DNA from: Asparagopsis taxiformis
Taxonomy: Eukaryota; Rhodophyta; Florideophyceae; Bonnemaisoniales; Bonnemaisoniaceae
Assembly: GCA_030407315.1 (NCBI GenBank)
Contig: JALQPE010001688.1
Coordinates: 124,001 to 188,000, forward strand
Direction of reading: 5' to 3'
Length of the DNA: 64,000 nucleotides
Positions 52,498 through 62,957 of the stretch are shown piece after piece. Under the pieces are notes generated by a model, which was not told the origin of the DNA, did not search any database, and saw nothing but the letters and a program-made list of their open reading frames with translations. Position numbers and translations under genes: made by a program. The first letter of the stretch is position 1, and the number at the start of each line of letters is the position of its first letter.

Positions 52498-52584
52498 TGA
52501 TGAATACTGTAATTGATTCTAGAAAAAAATAAATTTTAGAGTCCAAACTTTGGGTTGTAACGTGATCGTGGCGCGACCATCAAC

Positions 52585-53592
52585 ATGTATCGCGCAGTCT
52601 TTCGAGGCAGACGCCTGGTGCCTCATCTCCGAACACACACGTCACAGCCCTGGCCGCCACCGGCAAAACGTAGCCCGAATCCAACGCCACACACAACTCG
52701 CGATGGATATCGCCACTTTGACCGTGGACATTTTGCACGCCAGTCCCCGTCCAGCCCGTACATGCGTTATATTGTCACGGCCTCCAGTCTAGCACTGTCG
52801 TATTATCTCTACTCACATACAGAGCGTGCGCCCTTTACAGGCCGTCTACGCCTGCTTTCGATATCCCGTCAGACTGAGCACATCCTCGGCCGCGATGCCT
52901 TCCACGACATTGTCAGCCACTTCCCCGGACAGATCCTGCCGCCGAATCACCGCCACTCCCGTCGCGTCCGTCGTGTCGTATCGCGCATCGCGCGCACCGT
53001 GCATTCCATGCAACCGCAGCTCATAGAAGATTTCGAGTGGGCTATCGTTGTCGCGCTCAATGACGAGCCCAACGCTCTCTGCGTGCCCGGCGGTCGTATT
53101 CTAATTACTACTGGCTTGTTGAACATCCTCCCGACAGACGATGATTTGGCTGTGGTACTGGGACATGAAATTGCCCATGCTGTCAACAGACACGGCTCCG
53201 AGAATATAGACTTGCAGCGTACACTCATGCCGATTATGATTTTGCTGAATCACTTTTTAGAGATGCGCTGGCTCACTTCCATGCTGCTTTCGTTGACACT
53301 CACACTCCCTTACAGTCGCAAGCTTGAATATGAGGCTGACGAAGTCGGGCTTTTGTTTTGCGCGCACGCGTGTTACGATCCGCGTGTTGCGCCCGGCGTT
53401 TTCTCAAGGCTCGCAGAGGTAACGAACGAACGTTCGGGCACGTTTATTGCTGATAAGGTCGCGCCATTCCTGTCAACACATCCGCAGTCACGCGAACGCT
53501 CAGCACGTTTGCAAAAGGCTATACCGGAGAAAATGAAATTATACAACGACAAGTGCGTGTTTGCTTCCTCATTCCCCCGTACAAAGTTGTGA
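52585..53592 (+). CDS. OMA1: OMA1-like M48 metalloprotease of the mitochondrial inner membrane
   Basis: 335 residues. Residues 1-60 are Arg/Pro/His-rich with almost no acidic residues, a mitochondrial-type presequence, followed by a hydrophobic span (about 62-76). The M48 zinc site HEIAH is at 194-198 in VVLGHEIAHAVNRHGSE, and the third-ligand segment YSRKLEYEADEVG is at 244-255. ICVPGG-type sequence (ALCVPGGRILITTGLL) and a late STHPQSRERSARLQ are OMA1 hallmarks. OMA1 is a stress-activated protease that cleaves inner-membrane proteins such as the fusion dynamin OPA1 in animals and acts in quality control in fungi. The length is a little short of yeast Oma1 (345). Single exon, 88 bases after the HAT gene on the same strand. 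Confidence 0.9.
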   Translation: MYRAVFRGRRLVPHLRTHTSQPWPPPAKRSPNPTPHTTRDGYRHFDRGHFARQSPSSPYMRYIVTASSLALSYYLYSHTERAPFTGRLRLLSISRQTEHILGRDAFHDIVSHFPGQILPPNHRHSRRVRRVVSRIARTVHSMQPQLIEDFEWAIVVALNDEPNALCVPGGRILITTGLLNILPTDDDLAVVLGHEIAHAVNRHGSENIDLQRTLMPIMILLNHFLEMRWLTSMLLSLTLTLPYSRKLEYEADEVGLLFCAHACYDPRVAPGVFSRLAEVTNERSGTFIADKVAPFLSTHPQSRERSARLQKAIPEKMKLYNDKCVFASSFPRTKL

Positions 53593-55634
53593 TCTATATG
53601 CTGGATAATGTGTTGCGCGCTATGCTCATTGGGCATAGGCTCGAAACGTGTCGCACTGTGACAGTTGCTCGGGAGCGGGGCTACGGTTTCTACTCGATGA
53701 TGGAGCGAGGATGTCGCGCTCACAGGATCTTATTTGTGCGTCATGGCTGCCTGGTAGTGTGTAGCTGAGGTTTGGTCTATTTCTGGAATGAAGGTTTGCT
53801 CGAGGTTGAAGAGTGTGTGAACATACCGAGAGGGTATGGTACTTGTATTAGACAGCTGTGTACCTGCCACGTGATAGGCGTACAATGCATGTGAATGTGT
53901 TGGGGTTTTTGGTAGCCAACGAAGAAAACACTGCACAGCAAGTGGGCGAACAGCTGAGCCGTTTCCCCCTCGGTGCAGAATATATCTATGTTAACACGGT
54001 TGGTTGGACCTTACTTTGTCTTGCGGGCAGCGCGCGTTTGCAGGACAGCCACTCGTTTCCACGCGGCAGTCCGTCAAAGAAGTATTGCGTGACCAATAAA
54101 TATTCTGTTGGCAGCAAAAAATTATTCGTTGTTTGCGACTGTTGAAGATTATGTCAATACAGGCTCATACCTGTGTAACTGCCGTGGCACGAGACCGGTT
54201 CTGATTCGTTGCGAGAACAAGGAAGAGCAGCAAGTCGTCTCAAGACCCAACATTTGGGGTAGGAAATTACCAAGAGATTAGTGATCGCAATGAACATTCC
54301 AATGCAATGAACCGCCGTAGTCACGAAAGTGTGGACAGGCCACCACGTCGGAGCAATCTGTCGAGCAGACTGGGCAGATAGTATCTATCGAGTTGTGGCA
54401 GGTTTCTTAAACAACGTGACTAATATCGAGTTGTACCAGACACGGCGTCAGGTGGCACTGCAGTACAGGAGTGGAATGCGCTGCAAAACTCATGTAGACG
54501 GAGGCTCAACACCGATTGGGATGGTACACGGAAAGCAGAACAAGGCGATTTGCTCCTATCAGCTTGCGCCATCTGATTCATCTTGTCGAAGCAATACGCA
54601 AGCGCGTGTTACTCAACTGTTAGCGTTGACAGTGGCGGTTGGTCGAGCTCAGCTCTCATCCACACACAAAAGAGATGTGAGGGAATCGTATCTATGTTTC
54701 CACGTGTTGTGCGCACCCGTTGGCTACGACGCCCCGTGTGTATGAGCATGGGTGCGCGCACAGAAACTGTATGGTGCCAGTGGCGTGCGTGTATTCGAGA
54801 CGCCGCAAGCGAGCCGAAGCGGACGGATTACAGAGCAGTTGCTGTCGGTTGTCACAATCGGTTCAGCGCCAGTTGGCCGCAAGTGAGACCACGTTGCGGA
54901 GATCAACTCGGTCGAGAGTGGCGAGCGTGCGCAGGCAAGTGTTGCCTTGGTATCTACCCTTGAAGAATACCCTCCGTCGTGGTACGCTTTGGTACCTTCG
55001 CGCATGTCAAAGGAATGAAACCCTATGAGAGGGTCATATTGCCCATCAAATTACAGTCCACAAGTATGCGGCACAGATGGGCACATAAGGTCTGTAATTT
55101 ACCAAATTTGAACAATTCTAGAAACGAGGCCTATTTATTTAAGCAGCTAATTATGTAAACAATGCGTCGTGCCGATCGTAAGGGTAAATAAAGTTGACTG
55201 GTCCTGAGTACAACGGATTAATTCAGAATAGAGTCACTGCTGTCACGCTACTTCTATTGTTATTACATCCTTCATCTGTAGGTTATCGTTCACTTGCGGG
55301 GTACAATTCAAGACGTGAGATGTTTAGTAAGGCTGTCATGACCCAATCACAACGCCTCCATACGCTCCACTGCTGTAAGGTAAATCAAATTATACATCTA
55401 CTAGCCGACTTCATTCCCACACCAATTCCATCCGCTCCCAATTCCTTGCACTCTCCACTATCAATCCCACTCAACAAATCCATTCAACACTTCAAGTGTC
55501 CTTTTAGTGATTGCAGAATAAAGACATCATTATTCTCGTAATGTTTGCCTGCCTAAAACTCAGTATTATACTTCTACACGAAAGGAGTTCAGCTCGTCGT
55601 CATCTGTGCACTTTTTCATCTCTCCGCCTCATAA
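53593..55634. other. 2.0-kb intergenic region
   Basis: Only short frames without motifs (the longest is 138 codons at 54329-54745). The part 55030-55200 is AT-rich. No RNA gene or repeat recognised. Confidence 0.5.
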
Positions 55635-57059
55635 TTAATGAACATCTCCCTTGGACGTTATGAACGAAACGTACTGGTCGTCGTACATTGACACATCATT
55701 ACTTCTCGACCTTTGCGCTCCAGTACATAGATGCCCTTTCATGCGTCGATGTCGGTCGTTTCGAACCCGATGCCCGTCCAAAGACTTCCGATAATACCTC
55801 CACATACTCTTAGATCGTCGAACCTCACCTCCATCCTTCTCAACATCTTTTTCAACGTATCGGTCGGACAGTCCGCTCGACTCTGACGGAAGTCCGAAAT
55901 CAAGAGGCCTATCGTCGTCATCCTCCGATTTGCGGTCAAACTTCCGAAATAGCTTCTTGAGCACATTATGCGACCCCAGACCCTTCGACCTTCCACTGTG
56001 CTCGGAACTCTTCTCATGCCACCGAGTTCCAAATGTACTGCGTTTCGTCGCACGCTTGGCCTGCCTGCGCTTAGATGATACATATTTCGACTCGGAACAC
56101 TTTGAAGACGAGCGATGCAAATGAGAAACTTTGGTAGCTCTTGCAGCATTGGCCCTCCGCTCCCGTCTAGATAACGGAGAATACCGCGGCACCCTAAAAC
56201 CGATTAAACCAGTTGAAGCTTTCGCCTCTGTGTGGCCATCCTTGGACGACTTGATTCTCTGTTGATTTTGTGCCTTTATCTTGCGATACTTGTCATTATA
56301 CGAGAACAAAGACCATATAGGCGGGCGACTGAGGTCAGCTGCGAGTGCCATTGTGCGTTTCAGACTTGAATTGCGTGCCATCCTTCTATGAGATGCGGAT
56401 AAACGAGAGAAGCTGTCTACATTGAGGTCTTTGGATTGGTTGGAAGTGCTCCACGGCGTTTTGGTACTCGGCGTTTCGGCAGCATCCTTTTTGTCCGGAA
56501 CGTACGCAGTCGGTAAATCATCATCGGTGACGGAAGACAAGCGTGGGTTACCGCCGGTGGACTTCCACACAACGGGCAATGCTCGTGAAGAAAACTCTTC
56601 AAGTGTGAAGGCATCTTCAAAGTTGTGAACTCGAGCGGCCACGCCGCCGGTGTTTTCTGTGACGCGCGGAGCCCAACGAAGGTTTTCGCCCTCCTTACGG
56701 AAAGACACAACGCCTATGCGGGGAAGCGGGCGGGAGTGGGGCGGAAACGGGAGGGAGATTGGGGCGCGCTCGAATAATTCATCAGTCTCTTCAAACTCGT
56801 CGATCCAGCGCGAATGCGAAGGCTTTGCGGCGGCTGTCGGTGGCGAAGCGGGTGAATCGTTTGAGTTTTGAGAGCTATTATCGCTGCCCGATGAAGCGGT
56901 AACAGTGCTCGCGCTGAGATTGGAGGGCGAAGTGTCCGGACGCTGCCAGGTCAAACAAGTGTGGTCGGACATTGTTCGATTGCGATTGCTATGCCAGGGA
57001 GACGACTCCGACTTGGAGGAAGGCGAACGGACCTGCAGGCTGAGTGGAGCGTCTGGCAT
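55635..57059 (-). CDS. Hypothetical Ser/Arg-rich basic protein
   Basis: 474 residues; family not recognised. Residues 1-85 are Ser/Asn/Pro-rich. Residues of about 85-185 contain the only ordered-looking part: HSRWIDEFEETDELFERAPI, IGVVSFRKEGENLRWAPRV and FEDAFTLEEFSSRALPVVW. The rest (190-474) is basic and low in complexity, with many Lys/Arg-Ser pairs (RRQAKRATKRSTFGTRW, GGEVRRSKSMWRYYRK), probably disordered and with nuclear signals. An RNA- or chromatin-associated role is possible but not shown. Single exon. The start at 57059 is the first Met of a long open frame. Confidence 0.65.
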   Translation of the reverse strand: MPDAPLSLQVRSPSSKSESSPWHSNRNRTMSDHTCLTWQRPDTSPSNLSASTVTASSGSDNSSQNSNDSPASPPTAAAKPSHSRWIDEFEETDELFERAPISLPFPPHSRPLPRIGVVSFRKEGENLRWAPRVTENTGGVAARVHNFEDAFTLEEFSSRALPVVWKSTGGNPRLSSVTDDDLPTAYVPDKKDAAETPSTKTPWSTSNQSKDLNVDSFSRLSASHRRMARNSSLKRTMALAADLSRPPIWSLFSYNDKYRKIKAQNQQRIKSSKDGHTEAKASTGLIGFRVPRYSPLSRRERRANAARATKVSHLHRSSSKCSESKYVSSKRRQAKRATKRSTFGTRWHEKSSEHSGRSKGLGSHNVLKKLFRKFDRKSEDDDDRPLDFGLPSESSGLSDRYVEKDVEKDGGEVRRSKSMWRYYRKSLDGHRVRNDRHRRMKGHLCTGAQRSRSNDVSMYDDQYVSFITSKGDVH

Positions 57060-59614
57060 GGCTTAAGAGGGCGGGAACGAGGAAGAGCGGGTGCGGGTGG
57101 AATGAGGTGAGCGGTCAGTTGTATTTGCTGGTAGAGTTTAGATAGTGACTGGCGACTGAGCAGCGCGACAGGCGAGGAGCATTTAATTATGTCTAAGCGG
57201 ACGTGTGCAGAGCGACAAAAATTGGGGGATGTATGAGTTCTGGCAATGCGATAACGCTGAGAGGTTATGATCGGACACGGTGCGTCGCGGCGTGATATAT
57301 GCCAGTAACGCTCTCGTGAGAAAAGTGGCAGGCGTGATGGTGATTGGTTTAAATTATTCTCGCGCGACGGCGAGAGTTAATTTATTATGTCCTCATCCTA
57401 GCTTACATGGCGCGACCTAAATTAATTACACACCCTTTACTACGTCTCGCCATGCGTGATCGGCTCGACTCGATATGGAACAACGCGCGTTACACACATG
57501 CACAATCCTCATGGCTTTCCCTGTAACACCCCATTGCATACTCACGTGCAGTGCCGTGCCATCCATCATCCATGTAAAAACTTGCTTCCAGTGTCTTCCT
57601 TGCTGGACAACGTCAACCTTGGTCAAACCAAACTGTGCAGATAGTTACGTTCTGCAACATGTGCCGCACACTTTTCCATTCATGTGCAGCGCTCACAACA
57701 TCTCATGTTTGTCAAACACAATGGAAGCAGACAGGCCTGTCCCTGGCCCTGGCCTGGCTGCATACCTAAAACAACTTTTCACGCTCAAATAATCATGATG
57801 TCTGATTTTCAACTGCGTCCAGCGTTACCAAAGAGGTACCAACCACACCAGTCATAGCTATTAGAAAGCACAACCAACAGGAACAACGTTTGACGATGTT
57901 TGTCCGGACCGAGCTCATCGACACTGGCAACTAGATGTTTTCAATAGTGTTGAGTCGTCTATATTTGCTCTGCTGGATGCTTCACCGCACTCTACTTTGC
58001 TCGGTCGACTATGCTGGCAGCTATGCTAGAAGGTAACAATTTATTATTGATTCACTTGTAAAGCACAGGCTTGGCGGAGGAGGTTCCAGCAGCGAGTAAC
58101 AAGAAATCTCGAGACGGCGGTTATATCAGTACCTCTATCGGTCAAAGGAATAATTGGGCGGGAACATACGAGCGCATGAACATGAGGGCGCCTGAATTTT
58201 GACGATCCCAGACACCAGAAGTGTCCCAGACTTTTATTATTACAGAGCGGCGCCGTTCAGTGTCGAATGGCCCAGACGGAAAAAGAAGGTCGGATACGGC
58301 GCGTTCTCCGTAATATTGTATCCGAACGGGCCATCTGTAAGATGACGGGCCACATACTATTTGCAGATCGTTACACGGCGCACGTTCCTTATCATAACTG
58401 ACAGCGCACTGTGAGTACTAATTCGGACACGACAGGCAGTCACTGCAACGTCTCTGAGGTAACTGTTTTTGAATTTTGTATTTGGGCATTGCCTCGCAGA
58501 TCAACAGCGTAACAAGCTAAACCAGAAACGACCAATCGCCACCACATTCGCCCCTCCCCTTTGAATTGCTCAGATAACAATGCCCTATTTTGGCTTTTCT
58601 CTCCGTCCGCCTCCCCGTCAAATCAAGCCATATCGAAATGCCCGTCCGCCCCATCCATGCTTTGATTCGGCAAACCCGCTCGCCCTATCATGATTTCAAC
58701 AGAAGGTGGTATTGATGACAGTCTATCCTACCTACTGCCCCTTTTTGATGCTGCTAGATCAAGCAAACGTCACATCATGTTCCGTGACTGCCACCAATTC
58801 AAATATCTCCCGTTAGAAAGCGTGCCTCTTCGCCCCACAAAACAAAGTGTTCCTACTTTTATCCGCCTCCTTCGCTTCTCCAGCGCTCTAAAAACAACAT
58901 CTAAACTTGTAAGCCTGAATTGTTTCATCGCGTCCGATTACAATGACTTCGTCTTTCTGCCAAACTTTGACGATTACGCGTGAAGACGTCACCAAACGAC
59001 ATAATGCTGTTTTTGACTTACTGACGTATAAGCATTATATACTTCGCACAACAATTAAATCTTGTGAGAAATCATCCTCAAAGTGACATGCAATACTGTT
59101 CTTCTAGTCGGCATGACAACAATCTTTTTCTGCATGGCCGGCCTTTCGATTTACGACGTCAAGTACTCCTGCCGTTACGGTAGGTACATCAAATGATTGC
59201 AAGTAGGCGCAATGATAAGAGATATGCCATTCGACTAATCACATTCTTCATTTTCCCACCAACAATCAAAATTGAATCCACTTCTATCTGGTTCCACGCG
59301 AAAGCGATTTGTGTAGTTCAAAATCGCACCTCATCGACTGTGCCCTTGTTCTACAACACTGCTTTGCTGGATATGTTTCAGATCATCAAATGTGTTTAAC
59401 TCAGCATACATTTTTGTTCAAGAGTAATTTTCCACCATGATGGCATATGGTCTACCCGTTCAGAAGCGTTTCTAGCAAAGTATTCCTTGTGCTTGTACAT
59501 GATCTGGTTCCCTTTCCCTATATCTCCTCTTGGGCGGTCCTCGTTCGATCCGAAATCCGTAAGGCATTGCAGACCTGATTGGTGGTTGAAATTGACTCGA
59601 GCGACAACAGCGCA
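57060..59614. other. 2.6-kb intergenic region
   Basis: A 97-codon plus-strand frame at 58690-58983 (starting MISTEGGIDDSLSYLL) reads like protein in part but has no motif and no supporting signals, so it is left as a weak candidate. Short coding-like fragments precede it around 58580-58690 in other frames. Nothing else was recognised. Confidence 0.45.
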
Positions 59615-62185
59615 TTATTTTCCTGCGAAGAAACTAGTTTCTGTTTGTGAAAGGCGCATAGATGCTAGTGCCTCACCATCAAATGGCTCACTCTTTTCAA
59701 TCTCACTATCGTGAGAAACTTCTGGCAGTTCCGTGTTAGTTATTGACATATTGGTTTCAACACCGTCTGTTGCAACCGAGTCCATTCGCATAGCTGCAAA
59801 TGCCTCTCCTCCAAAACTTTGCATTTGGAAAGCTTCATGGTTGATGTCAGGTTCATTCGGAGCAGTGTGTGAGCTAAATGCAGAAAAATCAGTCGATAAA
59901 TTACTACTCTGACTTAGCGAAAAGGACTGCAGTCTGTGACTTCCAAAGCTTGGAATATCATCGGCTGCTGAACTTGCCATAGAGTTCGTTCGAGATCCGA
60001 TGTCCAAACCTGCGAAAGCTTCACCCCCAAAAGATGTCATACGCATATTTTCAGGCCCATCCATTTGACTCTCCATGTGACTGGCTTGACTGCTTGTCCT
60101 TCTCATGTTATATCCACCACCACCCATATGCATTGATGAAGAACTTCTCATGCTTCCAGTTCTACTGAAGCTTAATGCCCTGAAAACGTTTCGGAATGAA
60201 CGTTTCACGTTTGCGCCCCCGTCGTTATTTTCGTAATCATTGAAATGGACTGGAGCTTTGTCGAAATCAGCAGACCCTTCCATTGATTTCACCTCGTCTA
60301 GTTTCGTCACCTTCCTATATAAGATCCAAGCGATTGCTGCTATGACCACTAAAATACATAGCAATCCAATAACAATCCCAGCTATAGCTCCTCCACTGAG
60401 AGACGAAGATTCCGCTTCAGAGAAAGTTGGAGCTCCCCAGAATATGATCTGCTTCGAATCAACTGCCCACGGGAGTTCAACAACAGAAAATTCCAGCTTG
60501 ATAGAATCTTCTGTGCTAGTTTTGTCCTTTGTGACAGCAGTTTCCAGGATGGAGAATGAGGCAGCTGCTTTTCGTTCGTCCTCTTCAATCCGTACTTGTA
60601 TATTTTTTGCCAAGCTCGACTCACTAATATCATCACAAGATACAGTTACAAGAGATCTCTTCTTCGACAGCAGGTCAGCAAAAAATGTTTGAACAGAATC
60701 TATCTCTGAAGAACCAACACAGGAAGATATACCGGATGAAAATTGTAGAATGAAAAAGAGAAAAACTTTCTGGGGCGGGGGAGGAGCTCCAGAAAACCCA
60801 GGAACAGTCCTTACAAACCCAAAGCGAGTAGACACATTACGAGGGACATTCGTGACAATGTTTGTAGTACTGATCGATCGGATAATCGAATTTGCCACGT
60901 CTGCTTCAAGTGGTCCATTGAGCGCTAGAAAATTGGTTGCAACTCCAGCCATATGTGCTGCTGCTTGTGCAGTTCCACTGACAGTTTTCCAGGATGAATC
61001 GCTAGTGTGCCAGCTGCTTGTCACCGATCCGCCGGGAGCATAGATATTTGTGCAATTTCCGAAGTTAGAAAAGGGACTACGCTCATCCGTGATATCCGTA
61101 GCCCCTATGGTTAAGAATTCATCGAGTGACCCAGGGTAGAAGTCGCATGAATTTCCAGCATTGTTGCCTGCAGGAACTATGACGAGGAATCCAGACCGAA
61201 CAAGTCCACGAATTGTTGATTGAAGGATTGTTGATTCACCTGATGCAGAACTGAACATTAGAGTAACAACGACATTTTGTCTTGAATTAATTCTTGCGTC
61301 CAGGAGAACCCAGCCGATCGCGTCCACAATCTGTGACAACTTAGCTTCATTGTTGCATCCAAAGACTCGCACACTGATGAGGTTTGCTTTCTTCGCAACC
61401 CCAAAGTTCTTTCCTCCAATTATACCCGCCACATGAGTGCCATGCCCGGTGCAGTCTTGTACAGCTTCCGCTCGGCCGTTTATGAAGTCAAAGCCTTGAA
61501 CAGCACGGCCTTCAAACTCATCGTGGGATAGTCGGATTCCAGAGTCTACAACGTAAACATGCACAGTTTCGCCAGAATCCGAAATAGTGTATTGGGCATT
61601 TAAAGGAAGACTCCGTTGATCAATTCGATCCAATCCCCATGGAATAGGAGTAGGAGTAGATTGCACACCAGTGACGGTGAGGTTATACTTTCCTTCTTCC
61701 GAGCCGTTTCCGGTGACAAGAATAAAATATGTGCCGGAGGAAAGTTGCACCGACAGATATGCTCTCCTTTCGTCGGCGACACATGTTATATCATTTCCAC
61801 TTTCCGCGACTACTACGGGAGAGGCCGTGAGAGGATTTCCTGATAAGAGCACAAGGTATGTATCAAACTCTGTTCCCACACATGTTGAAATTTGCAAACT
61901 CGTTTTGAACTCGGAATCGGGGATTTCAAGTGAGTGTATAACCTGGCCACCAGAGCCTATTGGTGGCTCAATAATATCAATCTTAGTGAATGCGGAATAT
62001 ATATTCTTGGTGGAACCATTGGTATCGCCAGCAATAAATGAATTAAGCGAAACAGGAGTTATCGATTGAGCATCGGCAAGATTGGCAATGCCGATGAGAA
62101 ATGAAGCAAGCAAGGCCAGCAAACAGAAGATATCGTGGAATTTGCTGCGAAGAAGTTTGCATCGTTTGAATTCTGGCGAACTCAT
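59615..62185 (-). CDS. Membrane-anchored subtilase-like protein without catalytic serine
   Basis: 856 residues. A signal peptide (about 1-40) is followed by a pre-peptidase-type beta domain (about 60-175, FDTYLVLLSGN...GTYFILVTGNG) and an S8 subtilase domain (about 180-465). Asp214 (VYVVDSGI), His248 (GHGTHVAGI) and the oxyanion Asn341 (PAGNNAGN) are kept, but the G-T-S-M motif reads SGTAQAAAHMAG, with Ala406 where the nucleophilic Ser should be (codon GCA at 60968-60970). An extracellular domain of about 130 residues with Cys pairs follows, then one membrane span (about 598-622) and a 230-residue cytosolic tail. The tail holds three repeats: SFGGEAFAGLDI, SFGGEAFAAMRM and PFDGEALASMRL. It is probably a cell-surface receptor or pseudoprotease rather than an enzyme. 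Single exon. Confidence 0.88.
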   Translation of the reverse strand: MSSPEFKRCKLLRSKFHDIFCLLALLASFLIGIANLADAQSITPVSLNSFIAGDTNGSTKNIYSAFTKIDIIEPPIGSGGQVIHSLEIPDSEFKTSLQISTCVGTEFDTYLVLLSGNPLTASPVVVAESGNDITCVADERRAYLSVQLSSGTYFILVTGNGSEEGKYNLTVTGVQSTPTPIPWGLDRIDQRSLPLNAQYTISDSGETVHVYVVDSGIRLSHDEFEGRAVQGFDFINGRAEAVQDCTGHGTHVAGIIGGKNFGVAKKANLISVRVFGCNNEAKLSQIVDAIGWVLLDARINSRQNVVVTLMFSSASGESTILQSTIRGLVRSGFLVIVPAGNNAGNSCDFYPGSLDEFLTIGATDITDERSPFSNFGNCTNIYAPGGSVTSSWHTSDSSWKTVSGTAQAAAHMAGVATNFLALNGPLEADVANSIIRSISTTNIVTNVPRNVSTRFGFVRTVPGFSGAPPPPQKVFLFFILQFSSGISSCVGSSEIDSVQTFFADLLSKKRSLVTVSCDDISESSLAKNIQVRIEEDERKAAASFSILETAVTKDKTSTEDSIKLEFSVVELPWAVDSKQIIFWGAPTFSEAESSSLSGGAIAGIVIGLLCILVVIAAIAWILYRKVTKLDEVKSMEGSADFDKAPVHFNDYENNDGGANVKRSFRNVFRALSFSRTGSMRSSSSMHMGGGGYNMRRTSSQASHMESQMDGPENMRMTSFGGEAFAGLDIGSRTNSMASSAADDIPSFGSHRLQSFSLSQSSNLSTDFSAFSSHTAPNEPDINHEAFQMQSFGGEAFAAMRMDSVATDGVETNMSITNTELPEVSHDSEIEKSEPFDGEALASMRLSQTETSFFAGK
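59656..60045 (-). repeat. Three copies of a short cytosolic repeat in the subtilase-like protein
   Basis: The tail has SFGGEAFAGLDI (near 60005-60045), SFGGEAFAAMRM (near 59780-59820) and PFDGEALASMRL (near 59656-59695). The core F-x-G-E-A-x-A is spaced by about 70 then 40 residues of Ser/Asn-rich sequence. Such short linear repeats often dock cytosolic partners; the partner is unknown. Confidence 0.75.
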
Positions 62186-62957
62186 GCGGAAACGGGTTCT
62201 GCTGGGCTCATAGGGTAAGTTGCCTATACCCTATTCCAGATCAGTGCTGTTGTAGTAGAGTTGTTTCAATGGTTGAGTGTACGAACCAAGGCTTTTGTAA
62301 ATGATATGTGTAGCGTTATGCGGTGTAGCATTTTACAGGAAGAGGAGGTCAACATTACAAAAAGCAGATAACGGCAGTGTTCAAGCTACATAATGACTTG
62401 GTTTGAGATCGGTTTGTTTCAATACGCCATTGTCAGCTTTGCAGTGGAAGTTTCAATTATGACCACAGAATGGAATTATGTCTGATATCGGCGCAGCTTC
62501 CGAGTGAGCCGGTGTTTTCGAATCTGGTGCTTTGCACTGATCAACAAAACCAAGGATGGTAATGAATCGAGCACTCGGATTGATGACTGAAGGTTAGGTA
62601 GAGGAGATTGTGACAGATCGCGCTGAGATAAATACATAACCCTAAGTTAACCCGTTGTAAATTTGCGCACAGTCAAGAAAAACGCAGCCGATTTCAATTT
62701 TTGTAACACGACAGTGCGAGATGTTCTGATAGCATGGCGCTGTACAACGTGTACGCCTTCAAAGGCCTTCAGTAAATACCGTAAAACATCACCAGACTAC
62801 ATTGCCACAGACCTTCACCCTTCGCTTCCGTGCACAAGTTTTAAAGAGTATAAAAGAACGAGCGAAACTTCTTCACACAAAAGCTTCTTCGCCCAGGTTT
62901 GTAACAGTGTCGTTGCGCACATCCTGTTTGCCACTCTGCGGAATTCAAGAATCAAAC
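62186..62957. promoter_or_regulatory. Divergent promoter region between the subtilase-like gene and CDC73
   Basis: 770 bases between divergent starts. A TATA box precedes CDC73 at 62849-62856. Short plus-strand frames in the second half are out of frame with CDC73 and are not called. Confidence 0.5.
62849..62856 (+). promoter_or_regulatory. TATA box of CDC73
   Basis: TATAAAAG lies 109 bases before the CDC73 ATG at 62958. Spacing allows a leader of about 75-80 bases. Confidence 0.5.
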
